Positions 6,006 to 13,294 of a stretch of DNA of 14,077 nt are shown piece after piece. Origin of the DNA: Phycisphaerae bacterium (GTDB taxonomy: Bacteria; Planctomycetota; Phycisphaerae; Phycisphaerales; SM1A02). The stretch lies in assembly GCA_018665385.1 (NCBI GenBank), contig JABJDN010000091.1, positions 1 to 14,077 of the forward strand, written 5' to 3'. The notes beneath the pieces are model-generated. The model was not told the origin of the DNA and searched no databases. It worked only from the letters and a program-made list of their open reading frames with translations. Each line of letters begins with the position of its first letter. Within the stretch, counting starts at the first letter, position 1. The position numbers and the translations under genes are program-made.

Positions 6006-7442
6006 ATGGCAACATCAAAAACAACAACGAAAAAAACGGCTAAAAAACGCACTCCGGCTAAGAAAAAGGCCTCTACTTCAAAGACTACATCGCCTTCGAT
6101 TAAGACGTTTTCTGCGGCAGTTGAGTACCTTCAAAATCAAACAAATTATGAGCGAAGACGCAAAGTAACCTACAACAAAGACACCTTTAAGCTTGATGGA
6201 ATGCGCAAGTTGCTTACAGCACTTGGAAACCCACAAGAAAAAGTTGCCATGATTCACGTTGCGGGCACTAATGGCAAAGGGTCTACGGTTGCAATGATTT
6301 CGTCAATGCTCATGGGGAACGGGTATACCGTTGGTGCATACACATCTCCGCATCTCATTGATATCCGAGAACGTATCGTTGTTAACAACGAGATGATTGG
6401 TGAAGAGCCCTTTACTTCACTCATTAAAGATGTTGTAGAAGCAGCGAGTGACCTTGATTTTTCGCCGACCTTTTTTGAACTGGTCACAGCAACAGCATTT
6501 AAATATTTTGCTGAACAAGCAGTCGACATTGCAGTTATCGAAACTGGGCTTGGCGGTCGACTCGACTCCACAAACGTTATTACTCCGCTCATGACGTTGC
6601 TTACAAAAATTGATCTTGAGCATACGCATTTACTTGGCGACACTGTTGAAGATATCGCGCGTGAAAAAGCGGGCATTTTCAAAGCTTCCATCCCAGCAAT
6701 TAGCGCAGCCCAAAGCGAAGAAGTTATAGCAGTGTTAAGGCAATGTGCAGAAGAAACAAAAACTTCGGTAAACGTTATCGCTCAAGACATTGAGTTTAGC
6801 GCACGGTTTGGCGGTGGCCCAGACGGCAAACAACATACTCGAATTTGTGTTATCACAGAAGATGCGCAGTACATGCATATTCCGGTTCCACTCGCTGGCG
6901 AACACCAAGCGACTAACTGTGCCCTTGCCGTATCTGCTATTAACGAGTTGAAAAAACTTGGATACGCTTTTGAAAATATAAAAATGTACGACAGCCTCGC
7001 GACTACAACAATAAGCGGTCGCATGGAAATGGTTTGGGATCGACCAAAAATTCTCGTCGATGTTGCACACGACCCAACTGCATTGCAAGCACTGATCAAA
7101 TCGGTAGGTGCGCATGTTCCATACGACTCTATGATTTGTGTTTTTGGCGCAGCGCAAGATAAAGACATCGATGCAATGCTGCAAAAAATATCTCTAGGAG
7201 CTGACAAAATCATCTTCACGCAAGCGAAGGGCCACCAACGGGCGGCAGAGCCAAAAATACTCCAAAAGAGATTTGCTGAAATCAGTGGCAAGATGACCCA
7301 AATTGCTAATACGCTACCTGAAGCACTTGAACTAGCTGCCCAAGCAGCAAGCCAAGAAGATTTAATCTGTGTCACCGGTGGTTTTCACATCGTGGGCGAA
7401 ACGAAATCACATCTCAGGCAAATTGCTGCGAAAAAGAAGTGA
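6006..7442 (+). CDS. folC: folylpolyglutamate synthase / dihydrofolate synthase (Mur ligase family)
   Basis: ATP-dependent cytoplasmic ligase that adds glutamate to folates, and often to dihydropteroate. In this 478-residue protein the ATP loop is HVAGTNGKGS (84-93), followed by YTSPHL (112-117), ETGLGGRLDSTN (179-190) and HTHLLGDTVEDIAREKAGIFK (206-226) with Lys221, the position of the carbamylated lysine. The C-terminal domain has VDVAHDP (351-357), where the family normally has DGAHNP, and GGFHIVGE near the end. The first 30 residues form an unusual Lys/Thr/Ser-rich extension (KTTTKKTAKKRTPAKKK) before the conserved core. It is the first gene of the rightward unit, 24 bp before leuS. Whether it is bifunctional cannot be decided here. 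Confidence 0.93.
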   Translation: MATSKTTTKKTAKKRTPAKKKASTSKTTSPSIKTFSAAVEYLQNQTNYERRRKVTYNKDTFKLDGMRKLLTALGNPQEKVAMIHVAGTNGKGSTVAMISSMLMGNGYTVGAYTSPHLIDIRERIVVNNEMIGEEPFTSLIKDVVEAASDLDFSPTFFELVTATAFKYFAEQAVDIAVIETGLGGRLDSTNVITPLMTLLTKIDLEHTHLLGDTVEDIAREKAGIFKASIPAISAAQSEEVIAVLRQCAEETKTSVNVIAQDIEFSARFGGGPDGKQHTRICVITEDAQYMHIPVPLAGEHQATNCALAVSAINELKKLGYAFENIKMYDSLATTTISGRMEMVWDRPKILVDVAHDPTALQALIKSVGAHVPYDSMICVFGAAQDKDIDAMLQKISLGADKIIFTQAKGHQRAAEPKILQKRFAEISGKMTQIANTLPEALELAAQAASQEDLICVTGGFHIVGETKSHLRQIAAKKK

Positions 7443-7446
7443 GGTC

Positions 7447-7463
7447 TGGGGTATCCTGCCCCA
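7447..7463 (+). promoter_or_regulatory. short hairpin with embedded -10-like TATCCT before leuS
   Basis: TGGGG and CCCCA form a 5-bp stem around the loop TATCCTG, in the 24-bp gap between folC and leuS. TATCCT (7452-7457) ends 9 nt before the leuS ATG, the same spacing as at folC. No -35 and no clear Shine-Dalgarno are seen. It could be an internal leaderless promoter or just an intercistronic hairpin. Confidence 0.3.
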
Positions 7464-7466
7464 CGT

Positions 7467-10244
7467 ATGACCAGTGAACCAGACAATACTATTTTGCATA
7501 ACTATTGTGCAGAAACTGCCAACGAATTAGAAACTCGTTGGCAATCGTGCTGGGCAAGGGACGATGTATACGCTGTAGGCAATCCAGGAGACGCTGGCTT
7601 CGATGCAAAGAAACCAAAATTTTATTGCCTAGATATGTTTCCGTACCCAAGCGGGGCTGGTTTGCATGTTGGTCATCCAGTGGGCTACATAGGAAGCGAT
7701 ATCATTTCAAGGTTCAAACGAATGGGTGGATACAACGTTTTACACCCAATGGGCTGGGACGCATTTGGATTACCCGCTGAACAATATGCTATTGAAACTG
7801 GTGTACACCCTGCGATTACAACAAAGAAAGCAATTGATACGTTCCGCGACCAACTGCAACGTATTGGTTTTAGTTACGACTGGTCTCGCGAGTTTGCAAC
7901 TATTGATCCCGACTATTACAAATGGACACAATGGATTTGGTTGCAGGCGTACAGCGCGTGGTTTGACCCAACATCGCAAAGTGCAAAACCTATATCGACG
8001 CTCATGGAGGCACTTGAAAAAGGTGACATCGTTCCTGAAGACGCAAATTGGGAAAGCAAAACTGCCGTTGAAAAGGCTGCGTACGTTGATACAAAACGAA
8101 TCGCGTACTTGGGCGAACAAGTTGTTAACTGGTGTCCAAAACTTGGAACTGTACTCGCAAATGAAGAGGTCATAGACGGCCGAAGCGAGCGAGGCAGCCA
8201 CCCCGTTGTTCGACGACCTTTGAAACAATGGATGTTTCGTATAACTGCATTTGGTGACAGATTACTCGAAGACCTAGAAGATTTGGATTGGCCACAATCG
8301 ACGAGGCGGATGCAACAAGAGTGGATTGGCAGAAGCGAAGGTGCGGATGTCAACTTTGCACTTGCAAACAGCGACGATTCAATTCTTGTTTACACTACAA
8401 GGCCAGACACGCTCTTTGGTGTTACCTTCATGGTGCTTGCCCCTGAACATCCGCTTGTTGCAGAGGTGCTAGAAAACCCTCCAAGTAGTATGGATGTAAC
8501 AAGTGTTGAAGCGTATGTCACCGAGGCAAAAAACAAATCAGACATTGATCGAATGATCGACCAAAAAGAAAAGTCCGGTGTATTCACAGGTCTACAAGCA
8601 ATCAACCCTGCAACGGGCGAGGAAATTCCTATTTGGATCGCTGATTACGTTCTCATGGGATATGGTCATGGCGCAATTATGGCTGTGCCTGCACACGACC
8701 AGCGTGACTTTGATTTCGCAGAAACATTTGACATTCCTATACGAGAAGTCGTTCGACCAACAAGCGGAGAAGACGAGTCTTGTTTCTCTGGGAATGGCGT
8801 CGCAATCAACTCGGCAAGCGATGCAGTCTCTATCACAAACAAAACAACTAATGATGCAAAACAAATAATTATTGCATGGCTTGAAAAAGAAGAGATAGGT
8901 TCTGCAAAAGTTAATTTTCGATTACGCGACTGGCTTTTTTCAAGGCAGCGGTACTGGGGCGAACCATTCCCGGTCGTATTTGACGAAGAAGGTTTGTACT
9001 ACCCAATCCAAGAACACAAACTTCCCGTCTCCCTTCCAAATCTTGAAGACTACACACCAGTAGAGTCAAATGATCCGCAGCCGTTGCTTTCGAAAGCGAC
9101 TGATTGGCTGCACACTACAGCGGGCGAAGCAGGTGTTGATCCAGCACTCTTACCGCCAGAGACGCCTGTAACTCGCGAGTCAAATACGATGCCCGGCTGG
9201 GCTGGTTCATGTTGGTACGAAATTCGTTTCTGCAGTCCTCACGACGACGCGCGATTCGTAAACAAAGAGGCAGAAAAATACTGGATGGGGAACGGGATTG
9301 ATTTGTACATTGGTGGTGCAGAGCACGCCGTCCTTCACTTGTTGTATGCGCGGTTTTGGCACAAACTGCTGTTTGATTTAGGCAAGGTCGAATGCAATGA
9401 GCCATTTCGAAAATTGTTCCATCAAGGGCTACTTACAAGTTTCTCCTTCCAACGGAAAAATAAAACTCTTGTGCCTTCGAACTTGGTTGAAGAACGGGAC
9501 AAAAAGTTTTATGAAATTGAAACAGGCGAAGAACTTGAACGCGTCATTGCAAAGATGAGCAAATCGCTTCGCAATGTAGTGAACCCAGACGATGTCATTG
9601 CCGATTATGGCGCAGACACGTTGCGTTTGTATGAAATGTACATGGGTCCGCTCGAGGCGTCTGCGCCTTGGAACACTCGCGATATTGTTGGCGTGCATCG
9701 TTTTCTTCAGCGAGTTTGGCGACTCGGTATAGACGACCTTACTGGCGAACTTTGTAGCAATTTAGCAAACGAAGCAAACGAAGATGTAGAGCGCGCATTG
9801 CACGCAACAGTTTCAAAAGTGACTGATGATATTCCAAAATTAGCATACAACACAGCAATCGCTTCAATGATTGAGTTTGTAAATACTTCTACCTCTGCTG
9901 GTGCATTAACTACTGGGCAACTTGATACGTTCCTTCGAATACTCTCTCCCTTTGCACCCCATATTGCACAAGAGCTGTACACTCGAATTGGCGGAGATGG
10001 CTATGTTGCTTCCCAATCGTGGCCTACATTTGATCCTAAAATGCTACTTGCAGATGTTATAGAAATGCCCGTGCAGATTATGGGGAAAGTCCGTGGTCGA
10101 ATTTCTGTGCCAGCGGGTGCAAACCCGAAAGAGGTGGAAGAGATTGCTCTACACGACGAACAAATCGCAACTCTGCTTGAAAATATAACTGTTCGGAAAG
10201 TAATTGTTGTGCCAAATAAAATTATTAACATAGTTGCAAACTAA
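7467..10244 (+). CDS. leuS: leucyl-tRNA synthetase
   Basis: Class Ia synthetase that charges tRNA-Leu in the cytoplasm. At 925 residues it is longer than the roughly 860 of E. coli, mostly through an extra stretch after the first half of the active site (about 160-220). Ordered landmarks: PYPSGAGLHVGH (59-70, HIGH motif HVGH 67-70); the editing domain with TTRPDTLFG (310-318) and AVPAHDQRDFDF, whose Asp411 matches the Asp that positions mischarged amino acids; FRLRDWLFSRQRYWGEP; WAGSCWYEIRF; IYIGG-like LYIGGAEHAVLHLLYARF; KMSKS (696-700); and an anticodon-binding and C-terminal domain ending IINIVAN. All catalytic motifs are intact. It follows folC by 24 bp and is followed after 3 bp by the next gene. 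Confidence 0.98.
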   Translation: MTSEPDNTILHNYCAETANELETRWQSCWARDDVYAVGNPGDAGFDAKKPKFYCLDMFPYPSGAGLHVGHPVGYIGSDIISRFKRMGGYNVLHPMGWDAFGLPAEQYAIETGVHPAITTKKAIDTFRDQLQRIGFSYDWSREFATIDPDYYKWTQWIWLQAYSAWFDPTSQSAKPISTLMEALEKGDIVPEDANWESKTAVEKAAYVDTKRIAYLGEQVVNWCPKLGTVLANEEVIDGRSERGSHPVVRRPLKQWMFRITAFGDRLLEDLEDLDWPQSTRRMQQEWIGRSEGADVNFALANSDDSILVYTTRPDTLFGVTFMVLAPEHPLVAEVLENPPSSMDVTSVEAYVTEAKNKSDIDRMIDQKEKSGVFTGLQAINPATGEEIPIWIADYVLMGYGHGAIMAVPAHDQRDFDFAETFDIPIREVVRPTSGEDESCFSGNGVAINSASDAVSITNKTTNDAKQIIIAWLEKEEIGSAKVNFRLRDWLFSRQRYWGEPFPVVFDEEGLYYPIQEHKLPVSLPNLEDYTPVESNDPQPLLSKATDWLHTTAGEAGVDPALLPPETPVTRESNTMPGWAGSCWYEIRFCSPHDDARFVNKEAEKYWMGNGIDLYIGGAEHAVLHLLYARFWHKLLFDLGKVECNEPFRKLFHQGLLTSFSFQRKNKTLVPSNLVEERDKKFYEIETGEELERVIAKMSKSLRNVVNPDDVIADYGADTLRLYEMYMGPLEASAPWNTRDIVGVHRFLQRVWRLGIDDLTGELCSNLANEANEDVERALHATVSKVTDDIPKLAYNTAIASMIEFVNTSTSAGALTTGQLDTFLRILSPFAPHIAQELYTRIGGDGYVASQSWPTFDPKMLLADVIEMPVQIMGKVRGRISVPAGANPKEVEEIALHDEQIATLLENITVRKVIVVPNKIINIVAN

Positions 10245-10247
10245 TTC

Positions 10248-11516
10248 ATGGTAGATGACTTTAATATTTTAGAGTTTGCTGGTTTAAACGACGACAAGCC
10301 TTGGGAATTAAAAGAACCAACGCCAACTGATTTGCGTGCGGTTGTGCTTGGCGATTCGCTCTGTTCGATTGAAGAACTCGGTGCTTGCGTCGCGAATGTT
10401 GTTGGCGATACAATCGAAGCAGAAGAATTGCAACCTCCCGGAGACGATGTTCCATGGGCACTACGAGTACGGATAGAAGATGTGCCAACAGACATTATAT
10501 TTTGGGTAGAGCAACTCAGCGAAGCAACAAAAACAGAATCGAAAGTAGATTCAGGGTGGATTCTCGCTCTGCAAACCGTGCTCCATCCGGGAGATCCTCT
10601 CACTCATTTATCAAATCTTATTCGTTTGTTTGGCAGCTTGGAACTTCCTGTTCATAGTGTGTGCGATATAGCCACAGGACGATGGTTTCCAAAGGATAGT
10701 ATTCAAAAAGTGTTCATCGATTCAGAAATCGAGCCGCCCGAAGAAATTCTATGGATTACTCGGCTCGTCGAAGCCCCAGAAGATGTAGAACCTGAAGACA
10801 GGTGGGCATGGATTTCTACGCATGGATTAAATCGTTGCGGACGTGCTGAACTTGAGATGTTTGGTGTGCCGGGTGGTGTAAGCACTGAAGCGGTTCACCT
10901 TGTTGACGGTCTCGCACCGCTTGCTCTTGAAACTGCGTTGCCACCAGAAGGGCAACCTATTTCACTTGGCTCTCAACTTCTTATGTCGCTTATGCCGTGC
11001 AACCAAGCGCTGAACATGCTTGAAGAAGGAATGCCCGGTCTTGAAGACCACAACACTCCAACAGTTGCTATTACGGCACCAGATGGCGCAAAGGTATTTC
11101 CAGAACATGCACTCTTAACGTTGCGGCAAGGCGGAACGTCTATCATGAAAACCCTACGAAGCACGAACAGGCAATCATTGCATGCGCAAAATACCTGGGA
11201 CTTACTCGTTTCTGCAGTGCACCAAATTGGAAAAAGTGAACACGCTGCATGCCTTGCGCAAGTTCCATGGGCAAACACCGATGATCCTGATTCCCCAAGA
11301 GAATATTTGTGGTTCACAGTGGAAGAAGCTACTGATACGCATGTAGTTGGAGTACTTGCACACACACCCGCTCTTGTTACCACACTTGAAGAAGGTCACA
11401 GAGAAACCATCCTTAAAGAAGACTTGTCAGATTGGATTGTGCTTACTCCTGTTGGACCGTTGGGCCCAAGCGAAAGCGAATCTATTCTTACGTTCTTAGA
11501 TCAATTTAATAATTGA
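10248..11516 (+). CDS. acidic protein with DUF2314-like C-terminal domain, unknown function
   Basis: A 422-residue, strongly acidic soluble protein with no signal peptide or membrane segment. The last ~120 residues fit the pattern of DUF2314 as I remember it: an EYLWFTVEEATD segment, a short GVL-AHTPALVTTLEEG stretch and a closing L-x-DW motif (DLSDWIVLTPVG). Such domains often occur with an N-terminal DUF4026-like region, and the first ~300 residues may be its distant equivalent. No enzyme motif is visible. The start is the ATG 3 bp after leuS with no Shine-Dalgarno, so translation is probably coupled to leuS. The 3' end overlaps the convergent gene at 11501-11884 by 16 bp. I cannot assign a function. 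Confidence 0.8.
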   Translation: MVDDFNILEFAGLNDDKPWELKEPTPTDLRAVVLGDSLCSIEELGACVANVVGDTIEAEELQPPGDDVPWALRVRIEDVPTDIIFWVEQLSEATKTESKVDSGWILALQTVLHPGDPLTHLSNLIRLFGSLELPVHSVCDIATGRWFPKDSIQKVFIDSEIEPPEEILWITRLVEAPEDVEPEDRWAWISTHGLNRCGRAELEMFGVPGGVSTEAVHLVDGLAPLALETALPPEGQPISLGSQLLMSLMPCNQALNMLEEGMPGLEDHNTPTVAITAPDGAKVFPEHALLTLRQGGTSIMKTLRSTNRQSLHAQNTWDLLVSAVHQIGKSEHAACLAQVPWANTDDPDSPREYLWFTVEEATDTHVVGVLAHTPALVTTLEEGHRETILKEDLSDWIVLTPVGPLGPSESESILTFLDQFNN

Positions 11517-11884
11517 AGTATCGCAACTAGCGCGCCAGATAACAATGCAATAAGCACGCAAAAGAAAGCGATCATTGCAAGGACGGGCATTCCTTTTTCT
11601 GCATAGGGCGAAGTGTTGTCTTTGCCAAATGACTCAAATTCATCCCAATCTATATCAATAGAATGCCGTTTGTTTTCAAGAAGGATCTCTCTTGCAAGCT
11701 CTACATCGTCGCTTTGCACTTGCAGTGGAACACCCTGTCGACCTGCCGACAAACCTATGCCAATTCCAACTGTTGGTGTTGCGAAAACAAATGCATCTAT
11801 TCCGTTGTCCCGCAGGACAATGGCAAGAATATTTGCTTCAAACTCGGTTGGTGGCGTTACAAGTGTTACTAAATCTTTACTCAT
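11501..11884 (-). CDS. DUF2007-like small protein with one C-terminal membrane segment
   Basis: 127 residues. Residues 5-75 look like DUF2007 (described as a putative signal-transducing domain): an opening LVTLVTPPTEFEANILAIVLRDNGI in which a short peptide is followed by a helix, then a hydrophobic centre and the closing LQVQSDDVELAREIL. An acidic linker (about 76-95) leads to a single hydrophobic helix (98-124, MPVLAMIAFFCVLIALLSG), so it should be anchored in the membrane with the domain in the cytoplasm. It starts inside the stop of the kinase-like gene (4-bp ATGA overlap), indicating translational coupling. The function of DUF2007 is not established. The assignment is from pattern memory. 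Confidence 0.75.
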   Translation of the reverse strand: MSKDLVTLVTPPTEFEANILAIVLRDNGIDAFVFATPTVGIGIGLSAGRQGVPLQVQSDDVELAREILLENKRHSIDIDWDEFESFGKDNTSPYAEKGMPVLAMIAFFCVLIALLSGALVAILQLLN

Positions 11885-13011
11885 GCGAAACTATCCTCGT
11901 CGCGGTTCGGTGGCTGTATGACTTCAATAACCCGTTCCACACGTGGCAAGAACCAATTAAGTTTACGTTCAATCATACGCAAAAAAGTTGAGCCACGGAC
12001 AACGCCAAAACTTCCCGTTTTGTGAATCGGGATAACACTCTCAACAATCATTGCTTCAATCATAAGCGATGGAAAAATAGTTCGCTCAGATGCCATCATA
12101 GGCAACTTTGTAAATTGGTCGTAGGCTTGCACCATCGACTGAATTGTGTGCCCACGAAACGAGTCAGGCCAGTTCTCTACATCTGCCGGGGAGCCCATGC
12201 GCATAGAAAACTGCAATGCGCCGTTTGCTATATCAGTTATTCGAGGGCTCAATCGAAGAGAGTCAAAGTCTATGACCGCGATAATTTCGCCATCTTTGTA
12301 AAGCGTATTTCCAGGGTGCCAGTCGCCATGCACAATATTTGTTGGCAGCGAAGTAAACCCAACTCGTTCCACTGCTTTGTGAGCATGTTCAAATTGCTCA
12401 CGTAGGAATGCGATCGTGTCTGCTATTCCTTCAAGTTCTTCTTTTGACTCGTGTTGGGCAAGGACGTCGTTCAGTTCGGAAATAACACTAAAAAATACTT
12501 CTCCTTGGTGGTACGTATTTGTTTTTATGTCCGACTCATAGGAAAAAGAACGGAGGATATCGTGAAAGTGCGTAAGAATTCTTCCCGATTCTGCTGCCGC
12601 TGGGTTTGATTTGTCGAATCTGTTTCCGTTGATGAATCGAAACAGTTCGTAGATTCTTCCTTCGTGTTCTACAAAAGTATTATCGTCCATGGTCGAAACA
12701 AGTCCTGCGACCGGAAAACGGTGCGCTTCAAGTTCTATCTGAACGCTATGCGCAAACTCGACTTGCGACCGTACGTCGTGCCCTAATGCTCTGCGTTTGA
12801 GTAAATATTTCCCCTTCGTAGTGCCAACAAGTATTTTAGCAGCTCTTCGTGAACCTTTTTTGTAATCAGCAATGCGTTCGATTGCGCCTACGTCGTATCG
12901 GCTTAACACAATTGCAAGATCTTGTCCTTCAATTGCTTCTGAAACTGTGGCATCGTCAACCAATGGACCAAGCCGAGGTGTGGTATCTATGTTGTCCGAT
13001 TCGTGCGTCAC
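11881..13011 (-). CDS. aminoglycoside phosphotransferase (APH)-fold kinase-like protein
   Basis: Predicted small-molecule kinase of the APH/choline-kinase superfamily, about 376 residues, cytoplasmic. The N-lobe has KGKYLLKRRA (around 66-75), where the lysine after YLL probably binds ATP, and a RIYELFRFINGNRF hinge-like stretch. The C-lobe has the catalytic motif HGDWHPGN (228-235: Asp230 as base, Asn235 for metal) and VIDFDSLRLSPRITDIA, whose Asp248 is the metal-binding DFG equivalent. All key residues are present, so it should be active. The substrate is unknown. It resembles CotS/homoserine-kinase-II-like members more than resistance enzymes, and nothing suggests antibiotic resistance. The start is uncertain: GTG 13011 follows a TACAAT box by 6 nt (preferred). 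GTG 13056 would add 15 residues (391 aa). Confidence 0.85.
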   Translation of the reverse strand: MTHESDNIDTTPRLGPLVDDATVSEAIEGQDLAIVLSRYDVGAIERIADYKKGSRRAAKILVGTTKGKYLLKRRALGHDVRSQVEFAHSVQIELEAHRFPVAGLVSTMDDNTFVEHEGRIYELFRFINGNRFDKSNPAAAESGRILTHFHDILRSFSYESDIKTNTYHQGEVFFSVISELNDVLAQHESKEELEGIADTIAFLREQFEHAHKAVERVGFTSLPTNIVHGDWHPGNTLYKDGEIIAVIDFDSLRLSPRITDIANGALQFSMRMGSPADVENWPDSFRGHTIQSMVQAYDQFTKLPMMASERTIFPSLMIEAMIVESVIPIHKTGSFGVVRGSTFLRMIERKLNWFLPRVERVIEVIQPPNRDEDSFA

Positions 13012-13017
13012 AGGTGT

Positions 13018-13023
13018 ATTGTA
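13018..13023 (-). promoter_or_regulatory. -10 box before the APH-like kinase (possible leaderless GTG start)
   Basis: The minus strand reads TACAAT, then ACACCT, then GTG. A transcription start 7 nt after the box would be the G of the start codon. There is no convincing -35. If this is the promoter, the upstream in-frame GTG at 13056 cannot be the start. Confidence 0.4.
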
Positions 13024-13126
13024 CTTGCCTCGCCTACTACGACAGGTCTGGTCCACAAGTTAGGCGCTCAAGAGTCTTTCATCTGTATGATTTCTGCTTC
13101 GTTGTTACGAAACCAACGATGGAATA

Positions 13127-13201
13127 AAGGACCTTAACCCAATGTATCTGTTGCATGCGCGGTCGTATCCATTACCAAGCAACTGTTAGGGCCAGGTCCT
13201 T
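13127..13201. other. 75-nt nested hairpin between yicC and the kinase-like gene
   Basis: AAGGACC (13127-13133) pairs perfectly with GGTCCTT (13195-13201). Inside, TTAAC (13134-13138) can pair with GTTAG (13185-13189), and GTTGC (13150-13154) with GCAAC (13179-13183), then GGT with ACC. It could be a structured leader or small RNA. No T-run follows on either strand, so it is not a simple terminator. The surrounding gap (13024-13294, about 270 bp) holds no other gene. On the minus strand, a weak stem CGCA/TGCG followed by TTTTT around 13235-13212 may end the yicC transcript. Confidence 0.35.
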
Positions 13202-13294
13202 CTTAACTCTCCTGAAAAACTACACGCAACGTGCGATAGTACTTTTTCTGTGTGGTAATTTTTTTCGATTGGGCTAGATCCGTCGGCCATACTG

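Noticed and set aside
6254..7375. Long antisense frames inside folC and leuS
   Set aside because: Low-complexity Ser/Ala-rich or Cys/His-rich translations with no family motifs. They are shadows of well-supported genes.
13136..13171. 12-codon reading frame on the minus strand inside the hairpin
   Set aside because: There is no suitable ribosome binding site spacing, it is very short, and it overlaps a structured region. Nothing supports translation.
13127..13201. Integron attC site
   Set aside because: The CCTTAAC/GTTAGGG arms resemble attC core sites but do not fit RYYYAAC/GTTRRRY. There is no integrase and no cassette array.
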